DNA from: an uncultured bacterium
GTDB taxonomy: Bacteria; Cyanobacteriota; Vampirovibrionia; Gastranaerophilales; Gastranaerophilaceae
Reading direction: 5' to 3'
Assembly: GCA_902801985.1 (NCBI GenBank)
Contig: CADCKD010000001.1
Span: 1 to 64,000, forward strand
Length of the DNA: 64,000 nt
Of the stretch, positions 36,952 through 48,014 are shown piece by piece. Position 1 is the stretch's first letter, and each line of letters starts with the position of its first letter. The notes beneath the pieces are model-generated. The model ran no database searches, was not told the origin of the DNA, and saw only the letters and a program-made list of their open reading frames with translations. The position numbers were made by a program, and so were the translations under genes.

Positions 36952-39201
36952 TTAAAAAATCAATTTAGGATGTGCAACTTCGTATAAGCAATCCTGTAAA
37001 TGTGTTTGTTTATTAGAAACAGACTGTTGTGCTGTTGCGAATCTTAATGCCCCAGTTTGACAAATAAGATAACATTTTTTCTGTGCTCTTGTAATTCCTG
37101 TATAAACCAATTCTCTCGTAAGAAGAGAATAAGCAGTAAAATCAAGACCAAAAATAACATTTTTACTCTGACTGCCTTGATATTTATGTACTGTAATAGC
37201 ATATCCTAATTCAATACCAAGCCAATAATCTTCTGGAACATCTACATTTCCAATACCAATAAAATCAATTGTCATAATTCTTGAATCTGCTTCTTCACTA
37301 TACCAAATTGATTTAACTATACCGATATTTCCATTATAGATAGGTGTTGATAATCTATAATTATTAGAAGTATTGATTATTTTATCTCCTTCTCTAATAA
37401 TAAAAGGTTTATCGTTAGAAAATCTTGTAACTTCTTTTTTATTTTTAGCAGAAGGATTATATAACTCTTGAACAGTATTATTTATATTATAAGTACATGC
37501 ATCGCCTTTTGTTTTTATTGGAACAATAATCTGACTATCCATAATATTAAAATCTTTTTGAGCCATAAGCTTAGAAAAAATTTCCATTATATTATAAAAA
37601 GTATTACTTTTATCAGAATAACAATGAAGTTCCAAATCTTGAAGTTCTCCTCTTGTTTCAACTCCTGTCCAATCTTTTTTTATAATTTGAATACCATTTC
37701 TAATCGCAATGCTATCTGTAATAATGGCAGATTTAGCAGCTTGTCTATGAATTTTTGTTAATTCAACTGTAGGAATTTCAGAAGAATGAATCATATCATA
37801 AGCAATATTGCCGCATCCTATACTTTCAAGCTGTCCACTATCTCCAAGGCAAATTAATTTAGCACCATTTGGAATTGCCCTAAGTAAAAAATAAAATAAT
37901 TTAGCGTCAACCATAGAAATTTCATCAAGAATATAAATATTATAGGGAAGTTTATTATCTTGATTAAATTCGAATCCTTGATATTCAGTCTCTCCTTTAG
38001 GATATCCAAGAAGTCTATGAATAGTAAAACCTTCTTTACCAGTAACTTCACTCATTCTTGAAGCAGCTCTTCCTGATAAAGCACACATAACACTTGAATA
38101 ATGATTTAAAGCTTCAAGCACACCAGAGACAACAGATGTTTTACCACTACCAGCCAAACCATGAATAACAGTTATATTATTATTTAAAACTGTTTCAATA
38201 CCATATATTTGTTCAGCTGTAAATTCCCATCCTTGAACTTTTTCAAGATGTTTAATACGTTCTCCCCAATCACTACAAGAAATATTAGATTCAGCATCTC
38301 TAATTCTAATTAATTCATTTGCAACTTCATATTCAATTTTATAATATTTTGATAATCCGATTTTATCTTTTGCTTCATTCCACCAAAGTTTGTTTCCCAA
38401 CTCTTTAATTGCAATAGTAATATTTTCATCGGGAATTTCTTCTCCAAGATTATCAAGAATAGCCCCTAATAACTGGTCAGGAGTAATCCATGAACATCCC
38501 TCTTCTCCACATCTGTTAAGATAATAAACAATATAAGCACCAATTCTCATTGGACTGTCAGATTTAATATTTCCAGCTAATGCAATTTCATCTGCTTTTT
38601 TCCAACCAATACCATCAACTTCATTTACAAGAATATAAGGATTAGTTTTAACTTTTTCAATGACAATATCTGGAGAATTATATCTATTCATTAGACGTTT
38701 AATCATGTTATTAGTTAAATTGTAATCTTCTAATTCAACAAATATTTTTGCAATATTTATATTCTTTTTAAATTTACGAATCCAGTTATCAGCAGTTTTA
38801 ATTCCACATCCTTTAATCTGAACAAGCTTCTCCATGTCTTCAGAATCTAATATAGAAAAAGGGTCATCATAAGCTTCATACATTGCTTCAACTTGATAAG
38901 GAGTAAACAAATTTGAAAGAAATTTTCTTCTGCCATTTTTATCATTTTTATCAAAAGATACATCACTATAAATAGATTTAATATTATATTGTCTTCCCCA
39001 TTTAGGGTCATCAACATAATCTGCAATAATAATATATGTTGCTCCTAATACTGGTTCTGGCATATTACCTTTAAACACCATTCCATTTTTATCGCCAATG
39101 AATTCGCCTTTTAATACTTTATCAATGGAGCATACTATGATGCCCCATTGGTCTTTATAAAATCGAATACCTTCTATCTCAGCTTTAACTTTTACACTCA
39201 T
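36952..39201 (-). CDS. RecD2/TraA-like SF1B DNA helicase
   Basis: A 749-residue helicase. The N-terminal region has OB-like and helix-hairpin-helix parts as in RecD2. Walker A is GLAGSGKTS (about 345). Walker B is YILDEISMVD and a Q-motif-like IHRQAAKS follows. The C-terminal motif VHKYQGSQ and the YTGITRAQKKC block (motif VI) are characteristic. It unwinds DNA 5' to 3' in replication or repair. It is immediately downstream of the polymerase gene. Confidence 0.9.
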   Translation of the reverse strand: MSVKVKAEIEGIRFYKDQWGIIVCSIDKVLKGEFIGDKNGMVFKGNMPEPVLGATYIIIADYVDDPKWGRQYNIKSIYSDVSFDKNDKNGRRKFLSNLFTPYQVEAMYEAYDDPFSILDSEDMEKLVQIKGCGIKTADNWIRKFKKNINIAKIFVELEDYNLTNNMIKRLMNRYNSPDIVIEKVKTNPYILVNEVDGIGWKKADEIALAGNIKSDSPMRIGAYIVYYLNRCGEEGCSWITPDQLLGAILDNLGEEIPDENITIAIKELGNKLWWNEAKDKIGLSKYYKIEYEVANELIRIRDAESNISCSDWGERIKHLEKVQGWEFTAEQIYGIETVLNNNITVIHGLAGSGKTSVVSGVLEALNHYSSVMCALSGRAASRMSEVTGKEGFTIHRLLGYPKGETEYQGFEFNQDNKLPYNIYILDEISMVDAKLFYFLLRAIPNGAKLICLGDSGQLESIGCGNIAYDMIHSSEIPTVELTKIHRQAAKSAIITDSIAIRNGIQIIKKDWTGVETRGELQDLELHCYSDKSNTFYNIMEIFSKLMAQKDFNIMDSQIIVPIKTKGDACTYNINNTVQELYNPSAKNKKEVTRFSNDKPFIIREGDKIINTSNNYRLSTPIYNGNIGIVKSIWYSEEADSRIMTIDFIGIGNVDVPEDYWLGIELGYAITVHKYQGSQSKNVIFGLDFTAYSLLTRELVYTGITRAQKKCYLICQTGALRFATAQQSVSNKQTHLQDCLYEVAHPKLIF

Positions 39202-39202
39202 T

Positions 39203-42200
39203 TTATACCTTTGCTCTTTCAGCTTTTAATTCTAATGTTCCGTCTTCGTTTATATGCTCAATTAGATTAATTCTATGTTTATAAATTGTATCGTTATATA
39301 TCCAAGGAATGAACTGCTCCCCTCTTCTATAACCACTTACTAGTAATTTATTACCACGTTTTAACCAACTGTCTTCAATAGTTGTTTTTTTACCATTTTC
39401 ATTTACTTGAGAAATTCGTTTATTATAAAAAGCATAATGACCTTTACTAAATTTAATATTAACAAGACCATGAGTTGTTAATAATGCAACTGAATGGTGA
39501 TTGTTATCAGCTTGAACGACTGTTCCAGCAATACGAGATATATTATATTTAGGTACAGCTTTAGGTTTACCGTCTATATATCTAGTATAAAACTCATACG
39601 CAACTGGCTCTTCTGGTAATTCATAATAATTAACAATACCATAGATATCTTCAGGAGTATTTTTTAATTCATGGTCACCATCATAATAAGTCAACGCTTC
39701 CATAGACCATGCTTCAAGAGTACCGCTTGCATATTTATTCCAAACTTCATCAAACATGGCTTTATTGTATATACCAATAGCATCGCCCACATCAAGCCAG
39801 ACTCTGAAAGATTCAATCTTCTTATCTATTTCTTTAATAAATTTTTTTTCTGATAATACATAAAAACCACCAACAACATCCACAATACTATCTTCAGTAA
39901 AATGCTGTTTGAAAAATTCTTGAGAAGGTTCATCTAAAATATAATGACCATCATGATAACCTCTTTTAGGGATTTTAGGTTTAGATGGGTCAATCCATTT
40001 TTCGTATAATCCTTCATCATCAAGAACATATTTTTTAAAATTAATCATTTTAACAGCCAAATCGTATTCGTTTGGAATAATATTATACTCAATCATTCTA
40101 TTAAACTGAGAAAGAGTTAAACTAGAAACAGGATTAACGCAATACTTAGACAAATACCACTTCATAGTTTCTCTTTTATCATGGGAATGAATTTCTGTAA
40201 AACAACCACCTTTTATCAGCTTAATCATCTGAGCATTCTTAATAATATTTGTATCAAGCATTTTTATAGCAAAATCTTCCATTGAAATATAAGGTCTGTT
40301 TTGAATGATTGATTGAGCAATGTCAGTATTAATACCATTAATTCCTTTTAATCCAAATACAATTTGATTATGTTGAATATCTGGCGTAAATTCAAATTGT
40401 GCTTCATTAATCAAAGGTAGTTCTACTTTAACACCTTCCATCTGAATAGTAGCAATAGCAACACCAATTTTATCATAATTGGTAGATTCATTTGAACCTT
40501 CATCATATGAACCAGAATTAACAATAAGGTTGGCAGTCTGCCAATAAATAGGATTATATTTATAATTCAAATATGCTTCTTGTACTCCTATACAACTATA
40601 GGCAAGAGTATGGGCTTTATTAAATCCATAACCTCTCTGAGTATATATCAATACATACCAAACATATTTACACAAGTTTTCTGAAAGATTTTTATCTTTC
40701 ATATTCTGAAAGAATTCTTGCTCTAGTTTATCAAAATCTTTAGGAGATTTTTTTGCAACTGCTTTTCTTAATTTATCAGCCCATTTTAAACTAAAACCAC
40801 CAATTTTAGGATGCATTGTTAACAAAACAAGATATTCTTGAGCTTCACAAATACCACACGAAATGCCAAGTATTTCTTTTAATATATTTTGTTCTTCTTC
40901 AGTCAATCCATATTCAGTCATTTCATTATACCAAAGCTGAATATTATCATGGTATCTTGCATATTTTTCAAGAGGAGTTTCAGCTCCTTTTTCCTGTGCC
41001 ATAAGACGAATAACTGAATTAATAGTGGCTAAATCATCGACTGAATGTGGTTTAACGAGAGCCAATGCTTGCCGTCCTGACTGTTTCTCCATCTGAAATA
41101 GATTAATAACTTTATGTTTTGCTACCATGTCCCACATTTTTGGAGCGGTTCTATCAATATTATATATTCCTAAATATCTATCATATGTATCTTTAAGATT
41201 GCCTTGCCATTCAATTTCACCATCTTTTAATAATAAATTTAATGTAGCGTGAATAAAATTGAGTGCATCCGTAGCAAGCAAATCTATTTTAATTAATCCT
41301 GCATCTTCACAATCATGAAGATTAAACTGTGTAATAATATCTCCAGAATTTGTACGCATTAATGCTGTTGATTCTGTTAATGGTTTATCATCAATAATAA
41401 CTCCACCAGCATGAGAACCAATACCACTTATTAATCCTTCAATTTTTTGAGAAACTTCCCATAATTGCGGTCTTGCATCCATTTCCCGAACAAATTCAAA
41501 AACTGGTGTAAAATCATCATTACCATAATACATGGTATGTAAATCTCTAGGTATCCCTCTATCAAATACAACTAACGAAGCAATATAAGATGCCGTGTCA
41601 TTATCTATTTCTAACGCTCTAGCAGCAGTTAATATTGCGCTCCTACTTTTTTCTGTTTGAAGGGTACATACTTTTGATACTTTATCATGACCATATGTTT
41701 CTTTAATCTTTTGAATAATAGCTTCACGTTTAGCTGCTTCAACATCTGTATCTATATCAAGAACACTTACACGTTCTGGATTAAGAAAACGCCAAGGATA
41801 CATTTTAGTATTTTCTCGTAATGGGTCTAACTGAATAATATCTAATAAATACAATAAACAAAATCCACCACCAGAACCTCTTGAAGGAGCAACGATACTA
41901 TCAGATTCCCATGCAAGATTAACATAATCTCTCACTTGCATTAGATAAGCAGACCACCTAACTTTATTCACCTCTGATGAAATTTTAATAGAAGACAAAC
42001 ATTCTTGAATAGCATCATATCCTTTTTGACATTGATAATGTACATTCCGTTCAATAGAATTAAGTAATTCTCTGGTCATGTGTCTATCTGATGGATATTT
42101 AGAATGATAAAAATAATCTAATAAATCAATTTCATTTTTATATTTATTAAATAAATTTTCATCTGGTTCTGATAAATCAAATGGTAGATATGGAATTCGC

Positions 42201-43126
42201 AATTCATTTTTTAATGAATAATATTGCACCTTATCATATATAAGCATTGTATTATCCATGCCTTGTTGTACTACATCTGCCCCAAGATATTCATCCATAA
42301 ATTTATGAACTTCTTCTTGAGACATTATATAAGTACTTGCATAAAATTCATCGACTTCTCTATCACCGTCAGACGCTTTTAAATATGCTCTATGAATATC
42401 TCTATCTTCTTTTTTCAAATAATGTTCATCAAAAGATATAACAAAAGGAACTTTTGTTTCTTGTGATAATTGATGTAATTTTTTATTAACATATATCTGG
42501 TCTTCATGAGAATTAGGTTGCATTTCTAAAAAGAAATATCCTTCTCCAAATATTTCAATCATATATGCAATCCAATCTTTAATTTGCCCCCATAATTCTT
42601 GAGCGTGAATAATATTTATTTTTTCTAAAGAACGATATTCAAGAATTTTTCTAGGTAATATTCCACCAAGACAAGCTGAAGAACCTACTAAATGACCTTT
42701 ATATTTTTCAAGAATTTTTTCAAGGTCTGAATAATAAGTCGGTACTCTATACATTACAGAATAAAAAGAATTTTTAGTCCAAGCTATGGTACTTAATTCT
42801 CGTAGTGCTTTATGTCCTAAACTATCAAGAGCAATTAAAATAAAATGAGGATAAATATTATGTCCAACATTTTCTGAAGTAACATAATCTGGACATAAAT
42901 ATATTTCATTACCATATGCAACTTTAAAATCTTTATATTCGGGTGTATCTTTAATTGTAGCAAAAAATTTTTCTGCTTCTAAATGGCTTCCCAAACTCTC
43001 ATGTTCAGTATAGACACAACCCATATATCCTAATTCTTTATGTCTGGTTATTAAATCTGGGACTCTGATAATTGAATCTCTAAGTCGATAATTACTATGA
43101 CATGTATGTCCATGAATACTAAACAT
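39203..43126 (-). CDS. DNA polymerase III alpha subunit (DnaE-like)
   Basis: A 1,307-residue C-family polymerase. The N-terminal PHP domain starts MFSIHGHTCHSNYRLRD. The polymerase carboxylates lie in SVLDIDTDVE (about 455), and PSRGSGGGF and KNAHTLAYS-type segments are also visible. The C-terminal part carries an OB-like region. The phage therefore encodes its own replicase instead of a family A or B polymerase. No separate proofreading exonuclease was recognised next to it. Confidence 0.93.
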   Translation of the reverse strand: MFSIHGHTCHSNYRLRDSIIRVPDLITRHKELGYMGCVYTEHESLGSHLEAEKFFATIKDTPEYKDFKVAYGNEIYLCPDYVTSENVGHNIYPHFILIALDSLGHKALRELSTIAWTKNSFYSVMYRVPTYYSDLEKILEKYKGHLVGSSACLGGILPRKILEYRSLEKINIIHAQELWGQIKDWIAYMIEIFGEGYFFLEMQPNSHEDQIYVNKKLHQLSQETKVPFVISFDEHYLKKEDRDIHRAYLKASDGDREVDEFYASTYIMSQEEVHKFMDEYLGADVVQQGMDNTMLIYDKVQYYSLKNELRIPYLPFDLSEPDENLFNKYKNEIDLLDYFYHSKYPSDRHMTRELLNSIERNVHYQCQKGYDAIQECLSSIKISSEVNKVRWSAYLMQVRDYVNLAWESDSIVAPSRGSGGGFCLLYLLDIIQLDPLRENTKMYPWRFLNPERVSVLDIDTDVEAAKREAIIQKIKETYGHDKVSKVCTLQTEKSRSAILTAARALEIDNDTASYIASLVVFDRGIPRDLHTMYYGNDDFTPVFEFVREMDARPQLWEVSQKIEGLISGIGSHAGGVIIDDKPLTESTALMRTNSGDIITQFNLHDCEDAGLIKIDLLATDALNFIHATLNLLLKDGEIEWQGNLKDTYDRYLGIYNIDRTAPKMWDMVAKHKVINLFQMEKQSGRQALALVKPHSVDDLATINSVIRLMAQEKGAETPLEKYARYHDNIQLWYNEMTEYGLTEEEQNILKEILGISCGICEAQEYLVLLTMHPKIGGFSLKWADKLRKAVAKKSPKDFDKLEQEFFQNMKDKNLSENLCKYVWYVLIYTQRGYGFNKAHTLAYSCIGVQEAYLNYKYNPIYWQTANLIVNSGSYDEGSNESTNYDKIGVAIATIQMEGVKVELPLINEAQFEFTPDIQHNQIVFGLKGINGINTDIAQSIIQNRPYISMEDFAIKMLDTNIIKNAQMIKLIKGGCFTEIHSHDKRETMKWYLSKYCVNPVSSLTLSQFNRMIEYNIIPNEYDLAVKMINFKKYVLDDEGLYEKWIDPSKPKIPKRGYHDGHYILDEPSQEFFKQHFTEDSIVDVVGGFYVLSEKKFIKEIDKKIESFRVWLDVGDAIGIYNKAMFDEVWNKYASGTLEAWSMEALTYYDGDHELKNTPEDIYGIVNYYELPEEPVAYEFYTRYIDGKPKAVPKYNISRIAGTVVQADNNHHSVALLTTHGLVNIKFSKGHYAFYNKRISQVNENGKKTTIEDSWLKRGNKLLVSGYRRGEQFIPWIYNDTIYKHRINLIEHINEDGTLELKAERAKV

Positions 43127-43138
43127 TTGCTACCTCGT

Positions 43139-44149
43139 TTAAAAAATCAATTTCCTCTTATTATTATCATTATTTATTTTATCTACATGTTTATCCTTTG
43201 TCAAGTCTAATGCATTAAACCGTTTATTAACATCCCACTTTTTCTCAGTTGGAGTCCAGAGACTATAATATTCGCATTCATTTTTATATTGAATTGCTTT
43301 AGGATTAGTTGAACTGTACGAACACCAGTAGCATAGAGGAGTACTATTTGGAATCCAAATTCCACTCTTACCATCTTTATCAATATTATCTAATACGGTA
43401 TTTAATTTCTTAACAATTCTTTTAGCAAATCCATTGGTTAATGCATTCTGTTCTTGATTTAATAGAATGAATTTATAATCACATTGAACAGGTAATTTAC
43501 CAAAATCATTTAACATTCCCATACAATAAATACTAAACTGCTGGCTAGTTGGAATCTTATTATCTGGGAAAGGCTTTTTTGAAGTCTTATAATCAAGACA
43601 TTTCATATCACCTTCTGTATTAATTAAAATAGCATCAATGAATCCATGAATAATTGCCCTATTATTAAAAACAAATTCAAAATCATATTCTTCTTTGAAA
43701 GGGAACCATCCATTATAATTAAAGCTATCTACATATTCACGCAATCCTTTATCAAATTGTCCCATTTTCCAACTATATGTATGTCCTTCTGAGTCAGTTT
43801 CATACCATTCTTCAAAATATTTTTTACTTAAATCTTTAATGCCAGATATTTTTTCATCTGTATCACCATATTCAAGTAAAAACTTTAAATCATTGTAATT
43901 AACCATTCCTTCTTTCCACATCTGAGAAGCAATTTCATATACTCTATGACAAACAGTACCAAGCTCCAAAGCCAATGTAGTTTCATCTGACCTTTTCCCC
44001 TGTTCATATTGTAAACCATATCTATAAGGACAATTTTCATACACCTCTAATTTTGAATGTGAATAAGTCGGTAGTTTATTTCTATCTTCTTCTGTTACAG
44101 GACGGACATAATCCTTTAAATATTCTGCTTCTATTATATTATTATACAT
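43139..44149 (-). CDS. RecB/Cas4-family PD-(D/E)XK nuclease
   Basis: A 336-residue protein. The N-terminal SHSKLEVYENCPYRY and LGTVCHRVYE are the RecB/AddB-type nuclease start. The catalytic core has a GFIDAIL Asp and LDYKTSK (D-x-K). Cysteines CPYRY and CYWCSYSS could hold a 4Fe-4S cluster as in Cas4/AddB. It probably processes DNA ends during phage recombination. Confidence 0.88.
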   Translation of the reverse strand: MYNNIIEAEYLKDYVRPVTEEDRNKLPTYSHSKLEVYENCPYRYGLQYEQGKRSDETTLALELGTVCHRVYEIASQMWKEGMVNYNDLKFLLEYGDTDEKISGIKDLSKKYFEEWYETDSEGHTYSWKMGQFDKGLREYVDSFNYNGWFPFKEEYDFEFVFNNRAIIHGFIDAILINTEGDMKCLDYKTSKKPFPDNKIPTSQQFSIYCMGMLNDFGKLPVQCDYKFILLNQEQNALTNGFAKRIVKKLNTVLDNIDKDGKSGIWIPNSTPLCYWCSYSSTNPKAIQYKNECEYYSLWTPTEKKWDVNKRFNALDLTKDKHVDKINNDNNKRKLIF

Positions 44150-44151
44150 AT

Positions 44152-44418
44152 TTAATCATATTCCTTCCATTTTTTAATACTGTCCATAATAATTGGATAT
44201 TTATATCCATAAGTATAAGAAGCATTATAACTAATAAAATCAGCAGCTTCTTCTTCTGTCATATTATCTTCTTCCATTAATGATTTAATCATTAAATCAT
44301 AATCATATACCGCTTGATTGTCCCATGTAACTCCAATCAAAGCTCCTTCATAAGATGGATTATCAAATATGATTACATCTTCATATCCTAAATCCAATAA
44401 TAAATCTCTATCACTCAT
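44152..44418 (-). CDS. Small hypothetical protein
   Basis: An acidic protein of 88 residues (MSDRDLLLDLGYEDVIIFD). The middle segment EEDNMTEEEAADFISYN is helix-rich. It overlaps the primase stop by 8 nt. A similar small protein often sits next to phage primases in clostridial genomes; function unknown. Confidence 0.65.
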   Translation of the reverse strand: MSDRDLLLDLGYEDVIIFDNPSYEGALIGVTWDNQAVYDYDLMIKSLMEEDNMTEEEAADFISYNASYTYGYKYPIIMDSIKKWKEYD

Positions 44419-45541
44419 GTCTTTCTAAAGCCTCATTTACATCTTCCATAGTTATTAATATCTTTTCTTTCATTAATTCTATTAACGTGTCCTTCCCTTT
44501 ATCTGTAGGAGAATCCTTATATCCAAGTCTATCTTTTTTATCTAATATAAGATAAACCCTACAGTAAGGTACTAAAGGAGCTACCTTTTTAATTATCTTT
44601 TGATAATAAGCAATAGCTTCAAATGAATCTGCTTCTTCATAATCTCTATCAAATCCAACTATCACTTCTTCTACTTTTAATTCTTTAAGCATAATTTTAA
44701 TTTGAGTAAAAGTAATATTGAATCCACATAATCCGACTACAAAGCTATCATTTCTAAAATAAGAATAAGCTTGTAGTACTGATTTTTCTGCTTCAACGAG
44801 CATTATTTTTTTACATTGCTTTATTTTATCTTTAACTACATGTAAACCATATAGATTACTTCCTAATTGATGACTTAAAAATTCTCCATTTATAAATAAA
44901 GGAACATATTTACCAAACATTTGAGCATCATAATCATTTAAATATCTTCCTCGAATACCAATTAATCTTCCATTTATATCTCTATGAGGAATTGTAATTT
45001 GATTTGTTAATCCATAATATCCAATTTCAAATCGTGATAATGCTTCACGAGTAATATGTTCATCCAGCCATCCCTGATAAGGAACATACCAAAATATCTC
45101 TAATATATTTTCATTTATTTCAGAAAGATTGGGTATATTCTTATTATTCTTTTTTATTGAATTTAATCTATTAATCCATTCAAAATCATTTATTATCTGT
45201 GTTGGTTTATCTGGAGTTCCCTCATATGATTTACCAGTTATTTGAGCAATTCTAGCAAGTGCTTTAAACCATGTAAGATTCTGTCCTTTCAATCTTGAAG
45301 CACGAATAACCAATTCAATAATTCCATAACTATCACCACATGTAAAACATTTAAAAAGTTCTGAGTTAGGATAATAAACTAATTTATAAGGACTATCACC
45401 ACCATGACATATAGAAGTACTAAAACACAACTCTCCTTGTGCATTTTCTTTATATGTTTGACTGCCCATTTCGGTACAAATTTTAATAATATCTTCTTTA
45501 GTAAGCGAATTAAGAATTGCATCTTTATCTAAATATGGCAT
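44411..45541 (-). CDS. DnaG-type DNA primase
   Basis: A 376-residue primase. The N-terminal zinc-binding CHC2-like element has CHGGD and KCFTCGDSYG. The Toprim domain is recognised by LVEAEKSVLQ (catalytic Glu) and VGFDRDYEEAD (D-x-D). The C-terminal helicase-binding region is short. It primes replication with the DnaB-like helicase encoded immediately upstream. Confidence 0.9.
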   Translation of the reverse strand: MPYLDKDAILNSLTKEDIIKICTEMGSQTYKENAQGELCFSTSICHGGDSPYKLVYYPNSELFKCFTCGDSYGIIELVIRASRLKGQNLTWFKALARIAQITGKSYEGTPDKPTQIINDFEWINRLNSIKKNNKNIPNLSEINENILEIFWYVPYQGWLDEHITREALSRFEIGYYGLTNQITIPHRDINGRLIGIRGRYLNDYDAQMFGKYVPLFINGEFLSHQLGSNLYGLHVVKDKIKQCKKIMLVEAEKSVLQAYSYFRNDSFVVGLCGFNITFTQIKIMLKELKVEEVIVGFDRDYEEADSFEAIAYYQKIIKKVAPLVPYCRVYLILDKKDRLGYKDSPTDKGKDTLIELMKEKILITMEDVNEALERHE

Positions 45542-45553
45542 TCTTTAACCCCC

Positions 45554-47179
45554 TTACCAATCAAATGCTGCCTTTGTTTGTACTGGTTCATCATCGTTTT
45601 CTTCAATATTAATTGGTGTATCATCAACTCTACTTGCTAATACAGAATGTTCTTGAATTTTTGCTTCAACTTGTTCTATTTGAGTAAAATCTATATCAAT
45701 TAAATTAAAATCAAAATCTGTTACAAACAATGCTTCCTCATCCATTGTGCCAAGATTTGTTTTACTCCAGATAATAATATGAGTAAGTCTTCCTCTCCTT
45801 ACTTTATATACCCAATGACCAATATCTGGCATAGGAATACTAAATTTTCTTTGAAGAATACTTTCAAGTTTTTCCTGTTCTGACCGACTTGGACGCATTG
45901 AAATAATACCTACATCAAGTTTATTTGCCAACGCTTTACTACCAGCAAGAAGATTCTGGTCTTTATATGTAGCCATTTGTGCTTCGCCATTAAGCTGAGA
46001 AGCGGTAAAAATAAAAACATCTAATTGTTGCGCAATCGTTTTAAGTTCTGTAGCAAATACAAGAAGTAACTGATGTTCTTTAAGTCCCATTCTAGACTTA
46101 CCATTAATCTCAGACATAAGTCTTAATGATGTACTAATATAATCAAAGAAAAAATATTCTACACCAAATTCTCTATTATATTTTTTAATTATATTTTTAA
46201 TATCCTCAATAGAAAAATCTGGTATATGCACAATATATAAAGGACTCGATTCAATATATTCTATAGCTTGTTTTACTCTTTTTAATTCTCCTCTTTCATA
46301 AGTTCCATAAAGAATATGTTCTTCATTAACTTTACTAATTGTAGCGTATAAAATAGTTTGAATCTCATCAACAGGCATTTCTGTTGTGATATAAAGAGTT
46401 GGTTCTGATAGTCCTGTATAGATATATTTTTTCTTCTTAACATCATATATATAAGGCACTGCCATTTTACAGGCATCACCAGCTGCTAGACGGCTCTTCC
46501 CCTGTCCCTGAAGAAGAGACCTCATATATAAACAACCTTTTCTCGCACCTCTTGCAACTGTATTTAATCCATTATTATTTAATGGCAATCCCACATCTGG
46601 GATTTTCATCAAATCTTCAATAAGTTCAATACCACCTTCGGCAGCTTGTACTTCAGTAGTAAGAGTATTAGTACAATATTTCATTGTAGGATTAATAACC
46701 AAATTAGATTCAACCATTGATACAATATCCTGTTCAGAATAATTATCAAATTTTTGTTGTTCTTCATTAGCATGAAATTCATCTACTGAAGTATCATAAA
46801 TAAATTTGGTATCTAATCCTTGTTTTTCATAATATCTAAGTAAAGAATACTTTCTAAGTCTATGATAATAATAATCATAATTCTCAAGACTACTTAATTC
46901 TTTGATATTATTTAAATATTCAAGCCCTTTATTTTCTTGAAATATTTTATACTGTTCTTTAAAACCACTGAGATATGAATCAATAGCAAATTCATCAATT
47001 GTTTTACAACCTTGCATACTAAGATTATAAATAGCCACAAATAATAAATCATAAAAAGTTTCTGTATTAAAATCTTCTCTATCAAGTGGTCTGTCTATAT
47101 CTTCTACAAGGGTAGGGTCTTTCATAAGACAACCTAATGTATTAGCATATGCTCTTTTATCTGTTAATGCTTCGTACAT
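45554..47179 (-). CDS. DnaB-like replicative helicase
   Basis: A 541-residue protein. The N-terminal domain (about 1-150) resembles DnaB-N. The RecA-like domain has Walker A LLQGQGKSR (about 213), Walker B YFFFDYIS (about 346) and a motif H3-type SQLNGEAQ. It would be the hexameric replicative helicase. The atypical Walker A (Q-G-K-S) is seen in phage DnaB relatives. The neighbours are primase and a zinc-finger protein. Confidence 0.88.
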   Translation of the reverse strand: MYEALTDKRAYANTLGCLMKDPTLVEDIDRPLDREDFNTETFYDLLFVAIYNLSMQGCKTIDEFAIDSYLSGFKEQYKIFQENKGLEYLNNIKELSSLENYDYYYHRLRKYSLLRYYEKQGLDTKFIYDTSVDEFHANEEQQKFDNYSEQDIVSMVESNLVINPTMKYCTNTLTTEVQAAEGGIELIEDLMKIPDVGLPLNNNGLNTVARGARKGCLYMRSLLQGQGKSRLAAGDACKMAVPYIYDVKKKKYIYTGLSEPTLYITTEMPVDEIQTILYATISKVNEEHILYGTYERGELKRVKQAIEYIESSPLYIVHIPDFSIEDIKNIIKKYNREFGVEYFFFDYISTSLRLMSEINGKSRMGLKEHQLLLVFATELKTIAQQLDVFIFTASQLNGEAQMATYKDQNLLAGSKALANKLDVGIISMRPSRSEQEKLESILQRKFSIPMPDIGHWVYKVRRGRLTHIIIWSKTNLGTMDEEALFVTDFDFNLIDIDFTQIEQVEAKIQEHSVLASRVDDTPINIEENDDEPVQTKAAFDW

Positions 47180-47782
47180 TTATTCCTCTTCTCCAATTGA
47201 TGTTATATCAATTTGTTTACGTTTTTTTCTTTTAGGGTCTATATAAATTATTTTATTTTTATACATCCCATTAATATCTTTATCCTTATTATTTTCTTCT
47301 ACTTGTTTTACCGCATGATAATGTCGTTCTGCTTTGTCATAATAATAAGGAATCAGACCTACAATATCATCAGTAAATTCTTTTTCAAGTATATTATGCA
47401 TGTAAGTTAATGTTTGATACATCTTCTGATATGTAAAATCATATTGTTGGATATATCTTTCAGTAACCGCATAAACCTTCGCAGGAAGTTTATCACCTAG
47501 AAATTTTCTTAAATAATCATAATATAATTTTTTTTGAATATACTGTTCTTCGGTAATAGAATCTTTTAATTCTGCTTTGGGTTTAGCAGTTTTACCTCTT
47601 TTTTTCTTTTCTTTTTGTTCTGCTTTTTCTTCAAGTTTTTCAGTTTTATCTACATGAACAGCTTTAACTGCTACCCTAAAACAAGAACTGTGAGCATATC
47701 GTCCTTTGTAAGGGACAGAATCGTTTTTATCTTCTATTGGTTTGCCGCATAATACACAAACTCGTTTTCTACCTCTGGGCAT
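47180..47782 (-). CDS. Replication-region protein with N-terminal zinc finger
   Basis: A 200-residue protein. The N terminus CVLCGK with later HSSC gives a four-ligand zinc site (about 9-36). The middle is a highly charged Lys/Glu linker (EKAEQKEKKKRGKTAK) and the C terminus is helical. It lies 1 nt from the helicase start, and could be a helicase loader or regulator; this is inference. Confidence 0.65.
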   Translation of the reverse strand: MPRGRKRVCVLCGKPIEDKNDSVPYKGRYAHSSCFRVAVKAVHVDKTEKLEEKAEQKEKKKRGKTAKPKAELKDSITEEQYIQKKLYYDYLRKFLGDKLPAKVYAVTERYIQQYDFTYQKMYQTLTYMHNILEKEFTDDIVGLIPYYYDKAERHYHAVKQVEENNKDKDINGMYKNKIIYIDPKRKKRKQIDITSIGEEE

Positions 47783-47784
47783 TA

Positions 47785-48003
47785 TTAATTCTCCCTATAC
47801 GAAGGTGATGTATCATTAGCAAATTCTTTAAAATATTCAATCATCTTATCTTCTTCTGGAAAGAATAAATCAATCTTTTTTTCAGAATATAACCATCCAA
47901 AAAAATTAGACATAAGCTGACCAAATCTCCAATCAGGAAATGATTTTTTGTGTATATTTTTCATTGTGTCATAAAAATTATTCAATCTATTTGGGTCTCT
48001 CAT
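47785..48003 (-). CDS. Small hypothetical protein
   Basis: A 72-residue protein, aromatic and basic, starting MRDPNRLNNFYDTMKNIH. The segment FPDWRFGQLMSNFFGWLY resembles a widespread small phage protein of unknown role. It is packed between replication genes. Confidence 0.65.
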   Translation of the reverse strand: MRDPNRLNNFYDTMKNIHKKSFPDWRFGQLMSNFFGWLYSEKKIDLFFPEEDKMIEYFKEFANDTSPSYREN

Positions 48004-48014
48004 TGCGTTCTCCT